From a bacterium (GTDB lineage Bacteria; Myxococcota_A; Polyangia; Nannocystales; Nannocystaceae), in contig JANSYI010000023.1 of assembly GCA_024742475.1 (NCBI GenBank), positions 1 through 64,000 of the forward strand: a stretch of 64,000 nt of DNA. The letters run 5' to 3'. Made by a program: the position numbers and the translations under genes. Within the stretch, counting starts at the first letter, position 1. Every line of letters begins with the position of its first letter. Positions 8,383 through 17,377 of this stretch are shown here, in pieces. A model generated the notes under the pieces. That model worked only from the letters and a program-made list of their open reading frames with translations, searched no databases and was not told the origin of the DNA.

Positions 8383-9185
8383 AGCCCCATCATCTGCGCG
8401 AGGGCGGAGAACGTGGTGGCGGCGGTCGAGCGGATGCGGAGATCGACGATCGATGACACGTCCGTCTCGCCCGGGTTGATCTCGACCGTGGGTGCGCCGG
8501 CGCGCTTGGCCATCACAACGGGGGCGGCGATGTAGGGGAACGCGCTGGTCGTGCCGACCGAGACCACGGCGTCGAAGCCCGTCTGGAGTTCCCGCTGCAG
8601 CGAGGCGATGGCGGCTTGCGGCAGCATCTCTCCAAACAGGACGACCTGTGGCCGAATCATCTCGCCGCACGCGGGGCAGCGTGGTGTCGTCGGCGCTGCG
8701 GGGGTCCCTAGCTGGGGCTCGAGGGCGAGAAAGTCATCGACGCGCGCACGCCAGGCGCAGGCAGTGCACGAGAGCGACTGTAGGTTGCCGTGGATCTCGA
8801 TCATGGGCTCCGACCCGGCGCGCGCGTGCAAACCGTCGACGTTTTGGGTCAGCAGCCACGCGCCTTCGCGGCGGCGCTGGATCGACGCGATGACCTCGTG
8901 CGCCCGGTTGGGTGCCGCGCCCCGGCACGCGCGCTCGATCTGCAGCATGTACTTCCAGCAGACCTCCGGGCGAGCGGTGAGCATCTCCCCGCTGAGCGCG
9001 ACCTCGATGGGCACGCCCTCGTCGGTCGTCCCCGAGTCGTACAAGCCGCCGACGCCCCGGTAGGTCGGCAGCCCGGAGTCGGCGGAGACACCTGCGCCGG
9101 TGACGAACAACACCCTGCGCGCCGCGGTGAGCACCTCGGCCAGCTGCTCGACCAAGGCGGGGTCGACGTGCTGGGGGGGGCTCAC
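8379..9185 (-). CDS. Sir2-family NAD-dependent protein deacylase
   Basis: Sirtuins remove acyl groups from lysines using NAD. This 268-residue protein has GAGVSADSG (30-38), TQNVDGLH (113-120), the catalytic His in IHGN (His132), four zinc-binding cysteines at 140, 143, 170 and 173, and GEMIRPQVVLFGE. It lacks the Tyr/Arg pair typical of the CobB-type desuccinylases at the segment after GLPTYRG, so deacetylase activity is more likely, but I am unsure. The start is GTG 9185, 24 bp after dnaK. Its end overlaps the ECF sigma gene by 4 bp (GTGA), an uncommon partner that suggests regulation of or by acetylation. Confidence 0.93.
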   Translation of the reverse strand: MSPPQHVDPALVEQLAEVLTAARRVLFVTGAGVSADSGLPTYRGVGGLYDSGTTDEGVPIEVALSGEMLTARPEVCWKYMLQIERACRGAAPNRAHEVIASIQRRREGAWLLTQNVDGLHARAGSEPMIEIHGNLQSLSCTACAWRARVDDFLALEPQLGTPAAPTTPRCPACGEMIRPQVVLFGEMLPQAAIASLQRELQTGFDAVVSVGTTSAFPYIAAPVVMAKRAGAPTVEINPGETDVSSIVDLRIRSTAATTFSALAQMMGL

Positions 9186-9209
9186 CGTGACCGTCCGCGG
9201 GAGGCAGGT

Positions 9210-11039
9210 TCAGCTCAGGCCCGTCTTGGAGACGACGCCGCGGAACATGTTCAGCGTGCGCTCGAGGCTCTCGATGACTTCCTCGAGGCTGTGGGCATCT
9301 TGCGATCGGATCTCTTGCTCTGCCCGCTCGAGCACCCCTTCGGCCTTGGCGATGGCGTCGCGACCGAAGCTCGTACCCGACATGATGCCCTGCACCTGCG
9401 GGAACAGCTCGCGCACGTCGGAGATGAGGCGCTCGGCCTGCTGACGCTGCCGCTCGAACTCCTCCGACGCACGGACCTCGACCATGTAGTTCTGGCTGCT
9501 CTCGACCAGCTTCTGCAGCTCGTCCTCGGTCAGCCCCGACGTCGCGGTGACCGTGATGCTCTGCTCGCGGCCAGTCTCGAGGTCCTTGGCCGAAACGCTC
9601 ACCAGGCCGTCGGCCGAGATGGAGAAGGTCACCTCGACTTCGACCTCGCCGCGGGGCGCCTTTCGCAGACCCGAGAGGATGAACTCGCCGAGCAGCTCGT
9701 TCTCGGCCGCCTTGTCGCTCTCGCCCTGCAGCACGAGGATCTTCACCGACGTCTGGTAGTCGCGGACGGTGGTGAAGATGTGCGAGGCGCTGGTGGGGAC
9801 CGTGGTGTTCTGGTCGATGAGGCGGTGGAAGAAGCCACCGACGATCATGATGCCGAGGCTGTGCGGTGTGACGTCGAGCAGCAGGACGTCCATCGACTCG
9901 TCGACGAGCGCGGCGGCCTGGATCGAGGCTCCGAGCGCCACGACCTCGTCGGGGTGCACGCCCTTGCACGGCTCGAGGCCGAAGAACTCGGCCACGCGCT
10001 GCTGAATGAGCGGCATGCGGGTCATGCCGCCGACGAGAATGACGTCGTCGAGGTCGTTGCGATCGATGTCGGCCTCGGCGAGCGTCTTCTCGCAGATGGC
10101 CACCGTCCGGTCGACGAGGTCGCGCGTCAGCTCCTCGAGCTCGTCACGGGTCAGCGACTCCTGCATGTGGAACGTTTGACCGCTGGGCGTGGTGTAGAGG
10201 AACGGGAGGTCGATGAGGGTCTCGCGCGCGACCGAAAGCTCGCAGCGCGCCTTCTCGGCCGCGTCCTTGATCCGCTGCAGCGCCATGCGGTCGTCCTTGA
10301 CGTCGACGCCGCTCTTCTCCGCGAACGCCTGCGTGAGCCGGTCCATCACGCGGATGTCGAAGTCCTCGCCGCCGAGGAACGTGTCTCCGGCGGTGGAGAC
10401 CACCTCGAACACGCCGTGGCCGATGTCGAGGATCGAGATGTCGAAGGTGCCTCCGCCGAGGTCGTAGACGGCGACCTTACGCTCGAGATCCTTGCCAAAG
10501 CCGTAGGCGAGCGCGGCCGCGGTGGGCTCGTTGATGATGCGGATGACATCCAGGCCCGCGATGCGGCCCGCGTCCTTCGTCGCCTGACGCTGGTTGTCGT
10601 TGAAGTAGGCCGGGACCGTGATGACGGCCTTCTCGGTGCCGCCGCCGAGGTATTGCTCGGCGACCAGCTTCATCTCTTGGAGGATGAACGCGCTGACTTC
10701 GGGGATGCTGTAGACCTGGTCGCGCAGCTTGATGCGCACGTCGCCGTGGGGGCCCTCGACGATGACGTACGGACACGACTGCTGAACCGCCTTGGCCGAG
10801 GGCGATTCCCAGCGGCGCCCGATGAGGCGCTTGGCCGCGTAGACGGTGTTTTGGGAGTTGGTGACGGCCTGGCGCTTGGCGATGTGCCCGACCAGCCGTT
10901 TTCCACTCTCCGAGATGGCGACCATCGAGGGCGTGGTCTTGTAGCCCCCTTTGTTCGGGATGACCGTGGGAACCCCATCCTCGACGATCGCGACGCAGGT
11001 GTTCGTGGTTCCGAGGTCGATACCAACGACGTTTTCCAT
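9210..11039 (-). CDS. DnaK-family Hsp70 chaperone (paralogue)
   Basis: This 609-residue Hsp70 has the nucleotide-binding domain (about 1-375: GIDLGTTNTCVAI, VYDLGGGTFDISIL, VGGMTRMP), the interdomain linker with LLLDVTPHSLGI, and a substrate-binding domain with lid to the end. It is shorter than housekeeping DnaK (about 640) and ends in SKTGLS, without the acidic EEVD-like tail. No GrpE or DnaJ gene is adjacent, but a J-domain protein is encoded 59 bp upstream. Myxobacteria carry many specialised DnaK paralogues, so a dedicated client or partner is likely and I do not call it the main dnaK. Confidence 0.93.
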   Translation of the reverse strand: MENVVGIDLGTTNTCVAIVEDGVPTVIPNKGGYKTTPSMVAISESGKRLVGHIAKRQAVTNSQNTVYAAKRLIGRRWESPSAKAVQQSCPYVIVEGPHGDVRIKLRDQVYSIPEVSAFILQEMKLVAEQYLGGGTEKAVITVPAYFNDNQRQATKDAGRIAGLDVIRIINEPTAAALAYGFGKDLERKVAVYDLGGGTFDISILDIGHGVFEVVSTAGDTFLGGEDFDIRVMDRLTQAFAEKSGVDVKDDRMALQRIKDAAEKARCELSVARETLIDLPFLYTTPSGQTFHMQESLTRDELEELTRDLVDRTVAICEKTLAEADIDRNDLDDVILVGGMTRMPLIQQRVAEFFGLEPCKGVHPDEVVALGASIQAAALVDESMDVLLLDVTPHSLGIMIVGGFFHRLIDQNTTVPTSASHIFTTVRDYQTSVKILVLQGESDKAAENELLGEFILSGLRKAPRGEVEVEVTFSISADGLVSVSAKDLETGREQSITVTATSGLTEDELQKLVESSQNYMVEVRASEEFERQRQQAERLISDVRELFPQVQGIMSGTSFGRDAIAKAEGVLERAEQEIRSQDAHSLEEVIESLERTLNMFRGVVSKTGLS

Positions 11040-11098
11040 GAGGTGTTCCGGTCAGGGCAACGCAACCGCGTCTGCGCGGGCGGCCCCTGCGTCAGAAT

Positions 11099-12520
11099 CT
11101 ACTTTGCTTTGCACGCCTTGAGAAGGGCACGAACGTCCGGGTCGTCGGGTCGCTCCTTCGCGACGCGCTCCGCCTGCGCCCGTGCAGTGCTCACCTGTCC
11201 CGCGGCCAAGAAGGCGTACGCGATCCAAACGTGCAGTCGTACGCGCTCGGCGGTGCGCACCTTCTCGCCGGAGGCTTCTGCGGAACGCAGCGCTTCGAGG
11301 GCACGCATCGCGAGATCGCGCCCCATGTTCGGATCTCCCTCCCGGACGGCGAACGCGGCGTGCGCCAAGTGTTCAGCGGTCGGGTGAGCCTGCGCCGCCT
11401 CGATCAGCCACGGGAGCGCCTCGGCGTACTGTCCGAGATCGAGACGCTGCTGCGCCCGGGCGTAGGCCTCCGTGCCGCGCTTGTCCCGCGCGGCCTGTCG
11501 GACCGCCTCCCACTTCGCCTCGAGCTCCGCGTTGGCCGGATCCGCCCGCTTGGCCAGCAGGTAGAGGTTCGCCGCCTTGGCCAGGTTGCCGGACTTCTCC
11601 GCGGCTTCGGCCTCGCTGAGCATCGCCGAGGCCTCCTCTTGCATCTTGGCCTGAAGGGCTTCGCGCTGCCGTTGGGCCCGGGCTCGGGTCCGCTCTTCCC
11701 TGCGCTCGGCGGCCGCGGCTTCACGCGCGTGGCGAGCCTCGGCTTCCTCGGCCTCCACTTCCTGGCGCGCGCGCGCGTCGTCTTCGATGCGCCGATCGAC
11801 CCACGGCGCGCGGACGTCCTCGCGGCGCAGCTCCGCGTACGCGGCCTTGGCCTCCCGAAACAGCGACGAGAGGATCGAGCGGAACGGGCCGAGGTCGCGG
11901 CCGTGATAAGCATCGGGGTGCAGCGCGCGGCTGGTCTCGTGATACGCCCGCTTGATCGCCTTGACGTCGTGCGTGGGCAAGATCCCCAGGATCTCGAACT
12001 GCGACATCTGGGCGTGGTCGTCGTTCATCGCGAGGATCCAGCGCTGGCGGTCGACATCGATCGGATAGCTGTCGTCGAGACGGTCGTCGCTGGCGGGGAC
12101 CCGCTTGCGATCGATGCGCTCGAGCTCGTCGTCCTTGTCGGTCCCCTCGTCCTCGGCCTGACCGTTGGAGACATCCTCCCCCTGCGCGGCGACCTCGACG
12201 GTCGGCGCTCGACCGCCCTGCGCCAAGGCGGCCGCGAGCGCTCGGCGTTTTCGCGCCTCGGCGGCCGCGCGGAGGCTGGCGGTGCTGCGTCGGACCACCG
12301 GCTTGGCCTTGACCTCGGCCAGCGTGAGCGCGCCGCCGTCGATCAACTTGTTCACAATCGCGCTCGCTTCACTGGACGGCAGCCCACAGGCACGCACGAG
12401 GTCGCCGACCTTGACCGAGCCCTCGACACGGCTCAAGACGAAGTAGTCCTGGGGCGTGAGCTCGAGCTCCGCGGGGATCGATTCGTTCCGTTGAACGTGC
12501 TGCGCGGGGTCGAGGGCCAT
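11099..12520 (-). CDS. J-domain protein with N-terminal winged-helix-like and C-terminal TPR regions
   Basis: The 473-residue protein starts at ATG 12520 with GAGGG upstream. Residues about 20-70 resemble a small winged-helix/PATAN-type module (LTPQDYFVLSRVEG, then GLPSSEASAIVNKLIDGGAL). A J domain lies at about 173-231, with the essential HPD at 201-203. A long Arg/Glu/Ala-rich helix (about 240-300) and TPR-like repeats follow to the C-terminus. It lacks the Gly/Phe and zinc-finger regions of true DnaJ. It is 59 bp upstream of the DnaK paralogue, so it probably stimulates that chaperone's ATPase and delivers clients. Confidence 0.85.
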   Translation of the reverse strand: MALDPAQHVQRNESIPAELELTPQDYFVLSRVEGSVKVGDLVRACGLPSSEASAIVNKLIDGGALTLAEVKAKPVVRRSTASLRAAAEARKRRALAAALAQGGRAPTVEVAAQGEDVSNGQAEDEGTDKDDELERIDRKRVPASDDRLDDSYPIDVDRQRWILAMNDDHAQMSQFEILGILPTHDVKAIKRAYHETSRALHPDAYHGRDLGPFRSILSSLFREAKAAYAELRREDVRAPWVDRRIEDDARARQEVEAEEAEARHAREAAAAERREERTRARAQRQREALQAKMQEEASAMLSEAEAAEKSGNLAKAANLYLLAKRADPANAELEAKWEAVRQAARDKRGTEAYARAQQRLDLGQYAEALPWLIEAAQAHPTAEHLAHAAFAVREGDPNMGRDLAMRALEALRSAEASGEKVRTAERVRLHVWIAYAFLAAGQVSTARAQAERVAKERPDDPDVRALLKACKAK

Positions 12521-12586
12521 CGCCGGCCCTCGATAGTAGCGCACATGTGGCGGCTCCCGATGCCCGCGGGCCGGGAGAACGTCCGC

Positions 12587-13384
12587 TCAGTCGGGAACGG
12601 TGCCGTCGACGCGGTAGCGGGCCATGTCGAGGTGGAAGTGGTTGCGGTGCAGCCTGTCGAAGGCCGGGGTGAGCACCACCGAGAAGACGTCTTCATCCAC
12701 GGTGCGCCGCGCCACGGCTTGTAGGAATCGCTCGGCGCGGGTCTTGGGGGCCCCGGGCTCGCCGTAGTTGCCCAGCACGGGGATCTCCTTGCCGCCGGCG
12801 AGCGTGAAGCTTCGGATGTCGATCGCGTTGGCGTAGCTGTGCTCGCTCACCCAGCCCGGGTAGGCGGCCATCTCGCGGCAGTTGTAGGTGCCCATGTGGC
12901 GGATCTTCTTGACGGCGCGGCCGAGGTGACGCTCGGCTTCCTCCTGGACGACCACCTCGAAGCGAGACAGCGCCATCGCGACCGGGCAGGCGACCTTGGG
13001 CTTGCCGCTCCAGCGGATCTTTCCGGGGCCGGAGACGTAGCGGACGGCCTGCGGCGCACCGCAGGTGATGCCGGACTTGTTCTCGTGCACGGGGATCCGG
13101 CTGGACGCGAAGGTGACGCCGGCGTCTTCGAGCCGCTGCTCACACGCCTCGATGGGCTCGGGCGGGCCCACGATGAGGTCGTCAGCGACGTCGTCGAAGG
13201 ACGGGGCCCGGAACACCTCGCCCGGCGCGTGGTCCTCGGGGTTTGCTTCGGAGTCCGGCGCCGCCGCCTCGGTCGGCGCCGCCGAGGCCCCCTCGCGCGA
13301 CTGAGACGAAGCAGAGGTGGCCGCGAGCGCCGCGGCAATTGCCGGACCAAACCACACCTCGAGCGTCGCCATCGCCTTCAACAT
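12587..13384 (-). CDS. Extensin-like C-terminal domain protein
   Basis: The 265-residue protein has an N-terminal hydrophobic segment (secretion signal or anchor), a low-complexity Ala/Pro/Glu linker and an extensin-like_C domain (about 95-260). Family signatures are CGAPQAVRYV, VACPVAMALSRFEVV, MGTYNCREM, SEHSYANAIDIRSF and RNHFHLDMA. The conserved Cys residues and the SEH...DI and HFH segments suggest a secreted D-Ala-D-Ala-peptidase-type fold acting on the cell wall, but function is not proven. ATG 13384 or 13372 could be the start. It is divergent from the M23 peptidase gene. Confidence 0.85.
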   Translation of the reverse strand: MLKAMATLEVWFGPAIAAALAATSASSQSREGASAAPTEAAAPDSEANPEDHAPGEVFRAPSFDDVADDLIVGPPEPIEACEQRLEDAGVTFASSRIPVHENKSGITCGAPQAVRYVSGPGKIRWSGKPKVACPVAMALSRFEVVVQEEAERHLGRAVKKIRHMGTYNCREMAAYPGWVSEHSYANAIDIRSFTLAGGKEIPVLGNYGEPGAPKTRAERFLQAVARRTVDEDVFSVVLTPAFDRLHRNHFHLDMARYRVDGTVPD

Positions 13385-13432
13385 ACGCTCCGGGGCCGCG
13401 CGTCGATCTGCGCGCGCCCAAATTGGGGCACG

Positions 13433-14569
13433 ATGGCCCCGATGCCGCGTGTGCTCGCCGTGCTCCTGCTCGCCCTCGCCGCCTGCCGCCCCACGAGCGC
13501 GCCGACTCCGCCCTCCCCCGCGGACACGCTGCGTACCCGCACCATCGCGACCTCGCACGTCGATCCAGCCCGCGCGGCCGTCATGGACCAGCTCCTGGGC
13601 GCCGCGCGCTCGGGCGACACCTCGGGCCTCATGCCCCGCGCCACCGCTCGGCTCGCCGCCACATTGGACGCCGACGCGCTGCGCTCGTCGCTCCACGCGC
13701 TGACGAGCAGCTTCGGTCCGCCGCTGGGCATCCTCGAAGAGCAGGTCCACCGCGAGGGCCCGTCGCGCTGGTACTCGGGGCTCGTCCTGCACGGCCAGCC
13801 GCGCGGCGGCGGCGTGCTCACGCCGGTCTTGTACCAGTTCTCGCTCGACCCACAGGACCGGCTCGATACGCTGCTCGTCCGCGAGCACTGGTTCATCGAC
13901 AACCTGCGGCACCCCGCCGAGGCGTATCTCCCCGTGACGCGCTTCCACCTCCCCGCCCGCGGCACTTGGTACGTGCTGCACGGCGGACGCGCACGCGCGA
14001 CCAACTATCACCATGGCAATCGGCACCAGCGCTGGGCCTACGATCTCGTCGTCAAGCGCGACGGTCGGCAGCGCGCACGCGGCAGCGACCGGCACAGCAA
14101 CGAGAGCTACCACGCCCACGGCGAAGACCTCCTCGCCCCCGCCGCCGGGACCGTCGTGCACGTGGTCGAGGGCGTGCCGGAGAACCGCCCCCCCGAGCGC
14201 GGACGCGCGGGCGGCAACGGGCTCATCATCGACCACGGGTTCGGCGAGTACTCGGCGATGTGGCATGCCATTCCAGGCTCGCTCGAGGTCGCGGTGGGCG
14301 ATCGCGTCGAGACCGGTCAGCGTGTCGCCAAGGTCGGCAACAGCGGCCGCTCGACAGGCCCGCACATTCATTGGCACGTCTCGTACCGCCTCCCCGGCGG
14401 CATCGAGGAGGCGTTCGGTCTGCCCGCCGACATGACCCACGTCTACGTCGACGACACCTGGTACGCGCACAAGATGCCGGTGCGGGGCCAGTACGTCCGC
14501 GCGGCGCAGCGCCCCGCCGTCGAGATCACCCCGGTCGCCGACGGACCCCGCGTGTTCGTCGGGGGGTAG
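13433..14569 (+). CDS. M23-family peptidase lipoprotein
   Basis: A short signal peptide ends in the lipobox LALAAC (Cys18), so the mature protein is lipid-anchored. The C-terminal half is an M23 (LytM/lysostaphin-like) zinc endopeptidase: RHQRWAYDLVV carries the first His/Asp ligands and GPHIHWHV the HxH motif, with GNSGRSTGPH preceding. The middle region (about 45-190) is an unassigned domain with QEQ/HREGPSRWYSG and YQFSLDPQDRLDTLLV, perhaps regulatory. The metal ligands are intact, so it should cleave peptidoglycan cross-bridges. ATG 13442 is an alternative start three codons in. Confidence 0.9.
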   Translation: MAPMPRVLAVLLLALAACRPTSAPTPPSPADTLRTRTIATSHVDPARAAVMDQLLGAARSGDTSGLMPRATARLAATLDADALRSSLHALTSSFGPPLGILEEQVHREGPSRWYSGLVLHGQPRGGGVLTPVLYQFSLDPQDRLDTLLVREHWFIDNLRHPAEAYLPVTRFHLPARGTWYVLHGGRARATNYHHGNRHQRWAYDLVVKRDGRQRARGSDRHSNESYHAHGEDLLAPAAGTVVHVVEGVPENRPPERGRAGGNGLIIDHGFGEYSAMWHAIPGSLEVAVGDRVETGQRVAKVGNSGRSTGPHIHWHVSYRLPGGIEEAFGLPADMTHVYVDDTWYAHKMPVRGQYVRAAQRPAVEITPVADGPRVFVGG

Positions 14570-14600
14570 AGAGGCGGGTTCATCTCGGCCTGCGGGCGCG

Positions 14601-15509
14601 CTACCCCTTCTTCGCCCGAGGGTGGGCCGACTCGTAGACGTCGAGCAGCTTGCCAAGGCTCAGGTGGGTGTAGCGCTGCGTCGTCGAGAGGCTCGCGTGT
14701 CCGAGCATGGACTGGATCGTGCGCAGGTCGGCCCCGCTCTCGAGGAGGTGGGTCGCGAAGCTGTGTCGCAGCCCGTGCGGGCCCACCCGTGCGCGGGCGC
14801 CGGTCTCCTCGCATCGACGGTAGACGAGCCCTCGGATCGACCGCGGCCCCATGCGGCCGCCGCGATCACCGAGGAACAACGCGCGCGGCGGGCTCTTGGG
14901 CTTGACCAAGGCGGCCCGAACGTCGAGGTAGGCGCGAAGCGCTTCGGTGCCGCGCTCTCCCAGCGGGACCAGGCGCTCCTTGCCGCCCTTGCCTCGCACG
15001 ACGCGGACGCGCCCCTGCCCTGCCCCGACCTCGACATCACCGAGGTCCAGGCCCGAACACTCCGACACCCGCAGGCCCGCGCCGTAGAGCACCTCGAGCA
15101 CGGCGCGGTCGCGCACGCCGCGTGGGCCGGGCCGCTGCGGCTGGTCGATCATGTCGCCGATGTCTTCGACAGGCAGCGCCACCGGGAGCGCCTGCCGACG
15201 CTTGGGGCTGCTGACGAGCGCCACCTCGTTCTCGGCGATCTCGCCGCGCCGCAGCAGGAACTCGGCGAAGCTGCGCAGCGCGGAGAGCTTGCGTGCGACC
15301 GTGGTGGGTGCCGTGTTGCCGTGGAGCTCGGCGAGGTGGGCTCGAACGTTGCGGGCAGAGAGGTCGCGCAGCCTCGGCTCCGCGTCGCGACGCTCTTGCA
15401 CCGAGCGCGCGAACGCGGTGAGGTCCCCGCGGTAGGCCCGCAGCGTGTGCTTGGAGGCGCGGACCTCGGCCCGCAGATGCTCCAAGAACCGCTCGATCGC
15501 CGACCGCAC
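14601..15509 (-). CDS. xerC: Tyrosine recombinase XerC/XerD type
   Basis: XerC and XerD resolve chromosome dimers at dif sites with FtsK. The 302-residue protein has the N-terminal SAM-like core-binding domain (about 1-90) and the catalytic domain with Arg in GAGLRVSEC, Lys in RVVRGKGGKERLVPL, His/Arg in GPHGLRHSFATHLLESGADL, and the nucleophile Tyr in STTQRYTH. Length is typical. The start is a GTG at 15509. No phage or integron genes are nearby, so a housekeeping Xer role is more likely than a mobile-element integrase. XerC versus XerD cannot be settled from sequence alone. Confidence 0.92.
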   Translation of the reverse strand: MRSAIERFLEHLRAEVRASKHTLRAYRGDLTAFARSVQERRDAEPRLRDLSARNVRAHLAELHGNTAPTTVARKLSALRSFAEFLLRRGEIAENEVALVSSPKRRQALPVALPVEDIGDMIDQPQRPGPRGVRDRAVLEVLYGAGLRVSECSGLDLGDVEVGAGQGRVRVVRGKGGKERLVPLGERGTEALRAYLDVRAALVKPKSPPRALFLGDRGGRMGPRSIRGLVYRRCEETGARARVGPHGLRHSFATHLLESGADLRTIQSMLGHASLSTTQRYTHLSLGKLLDVYESAHPRAKKG

Positions 15510-15557
15510 ACGCGCAGCGTAGCAGCCGACCTCGCCGCGCCGAAACTTTGCTCGACC

Positions 15558-16196
15558 TCAGCGGGCCTCGAAGGGCGCGAACGCGTCGTCGCGACGGAGC
15601 TTGGCCAGCAGCGCGAGGCGGGACGTGAATCCGAGCTTGCGCAGCAGGTTGGCGACGTGGAACTTCACCGTCCGCGGAGTGACCCCGAGCGACTCGGCCA
15701 TCGTCGCGGTCGTCGAGCCCTCGAGCAGCAGCCGCAGGATGTCGAACTCTCGCGGCGTGAGCGAGGAGGTGTCGAGGTCGCCCTTCGGCTCGCTGACGCT
15801 GCCTTGGTCGGCCGCCTCGAGGCAGCGACGCATGACCGTCGTGCCCTCCGCGGCACGGTGCAGCGCCGAGCGCACCGCCGCGGCCGAGACGGGCTTGGAG
15901 AGGCACGCGTACACCCCGACGAAGAACGCCTCGCGCACGACGTCGGGCGAGAGGTCGGTGCCCACCACGACCGCGCGGCACGGCCGAGGCACCTCATGCA
16001 GCTGAACGAGGACGTCGTATGCGGTCGGGTCCGCGTCGACGTCGAGCAACACCGCGTCGGGCGACTCGCTGCGTAGCAGCTCGGCTGCCGCGAGCGCGGG
16101 ATGTGGCCCGACGACCTCGAAGTCGAGCGCCCCCAAGTCCCCGCCGGGAAATCGTGCGCGGGGCGGACCGATGAACAGGATGCGAGCGCCGGACAT
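15558..16196 (-). CDS. LuxR-type response regulator with atypical receiver
   Basis: The 212-residue protein has a receiver-like domain (1-120) and a LuxR/NarL-type HTH (about 145-205: LTPREFDILRLLLEGSTTATMAESLGV then PRTVKFHVANLLRKLGF). Asp52 sits in the phospho-acceptor position and Lys101 in the conserved switch position, but the paired acidic residues that bind Mg near the N-terminus are missing (ILFIGPP). Phosphorylation may therefore not occur. It starts in a TGATG overlap with the esterase gene upstream, so the two are cotranslated. No partner kinase gene is adjacent. Confidence 0.85.
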   Translation of the reverse strand: MSGARILFIGPPRARFPGGDLGALDFEVVGPHPALAAAELLRSESPDAVLLDVDADPTAYDVLVQLHEVPRPCRAVVVGTDLSPDVVREAFFVGVYACLSKPVSAAAVRSALHRAAEGTTVMRRCLEAADQGSVSEPKGDLDTSSLTPREFDILRLLLEGSTTATMAESLGVTPRTVKFHVANLLRKLGFTSRLALLAKLRRDDAFAPFEAR

Positions 16197-17281
16197 CAGG
16201 CGTCCGACTCTACAGCGGGTTCGCATCCCAGATAGAGGGCAACCCCGTAGTCGAGGAACGAAAACATCTCGCCATAGACCGCATCGACGGTGTCGGGATC
16301 TCCGATGTACGGCGCGTGGCCTGCACCGGGCAGGACACGCAGTTCGTGCGGACCTCCATAGTCGGCGGCGAACGCCTCGACGTCTTCGTGAGGCGTGATC
16401 GGATCCGCGTCACCCCACAGCTGCAGCACCGGCCGGACGCCCGGCGTCACATCGATGACGGGGAGCGTGAAGCCCTCGAGCGTGGGGCCGGTCGCGTACA
16501 CGTCCGGGAAGGTCTCCCCGCCCGCCTCGACGGCCGCGGGGTCGGCCCCGGCGAGGATCAACCCGTACACCGACGGGTCGGTCTCGATGTAACCGCCGGG
16601 CGCCGACTCGAACAGCGCCTGCACCTGCGGGCTGAAGAACGTCTCCTCGAACAGCGGGGTGACGGTCTCGTAGACCATTGCCTGCACGACGACGCGTCCG
16701 ATCGCGTGCGTGGAGATCGGGCTTTGCGACCCCGCAAGTCCGACGGCGAGAGAAGCGCCGAAGCTCGTGCCAAACACGTCGACCCGGGGAACGCCGCGTG
16801 CATACCGGATGCGCTGCACGATCTCGGCGACCTGCTCGAGCGACCGCTCGGCGTCGACGACGCTGCCGTCGTCGGGGAGCGAGCTGCCCGGGTAGCCCTC
16901 GTAGGTCACCGCGTAGGCGAAGAAGCCTTCTCTCGCCGCCTCGTCGAGCGCGTTGAGTCTCAGCGCGGGATCGGTGTCGAGGTCATACATCTCGCCGGTC
17001 ACCAGAGTGCCGGGCAGCATCACCAGCGCCCGCCGCGGAAAACGAACGGCCGACCGAGACGAGAATCGCTCCGTCACGTGGAGCACCGCGCCGTCGGCGA
17101 GCTCGACGTCGTGTTCGATCGTCCAAAGTTGATCGCAAAACGAACCGCCGCGAAGCTGCGCCTCCTCGGCGAGTGACTCATTCACCCAGGCGTCCGGCAC
17201 GAGAGCCGGATTCGTGCCGGCCGGTTCACATGCACAAAGAGCGATCAGGAATGATGGAAAGAGTGATGAAAACCTGGCCAT
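16196..17281 (-). CDS. Alpha/beta-hydrolase lipoprotein
   Basis: The 361-residue protein begins with a signal peptide ending in a lipobox-like IALCAC, so it is probably an envelope lipoprotein. The alpha/beta-hydrolase fold is shown by the nucleophile elbow GTSFGAS, the acid segment WGDADPITPHED and the catalytic His in GAGHAPY. It may be an esterase or lipase; the substrate is unknown. I prefer the start at 17281, where the signal begins, although in-frame starts exist upstream. The stop overlaps the start of the response regulator gene by one base. Confidence 0.82.
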   Translation of the reverse strand: MARFSSLFPSFLIALCACEPAGTNPALVPDAWVNESLAEEAQLRGGSFCDQLWTIEHDVELADGAVLHVTERFSSRSAVRFPRRALVMLPGTLVTGEMYDLDTDPALRLNALDEAAREGFFAYAVTYEGYPGSSLPDDGSVVDAERSLEQVAEIVQRIRYARGVPRVDVFGTSFGASLAVGLAGSQSPISTHAIGRVVVQAMVYETVTPLFEETFFSPQVQALFESAPGGYIETDPSVYGLILAGADPAAVEAGGETFPDVYATGPTLEGFTLPVIDVTPGVRPVLQLWGDADPITPHEDVEAFAADYGGPHELRVLPGAGHAPYIGDPDTVDAVYGEMFSFLDYGVALYLGCEPAVESDA

Positions 17282-17377
17282 TTTGATGTATCCCCGAATA
17301 CTCAGAATGACCCGCATGAACGAAGGCCGCCATGGCCGCATTCACCGCAACCTCCACCGAGCGTCGCGGCCCTGGGT

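Noticed and set aside
8790..11387. Very long open frame (865 codons) opposite sir2, dnaK and the J-protein gene
   Set aside because: It is antisense to clearly recognised proteins and has only low-complexity Asp/Glu/Arg-rich sequence, as expected from GC-rich reverse-frame shadows.
13385..14656. Upstream extension of the extensin-like frame across the M23 peptidase gene
   Set aside because: The added sequence is antisense to the M23 lipoprotein, whose motifs and signal peptide are clear.
16316..17176. 286-codon open frame opposite the hydrolase
   Set aside because: No motif and antisense to the hydrolase, whose catalytic triad is clear.
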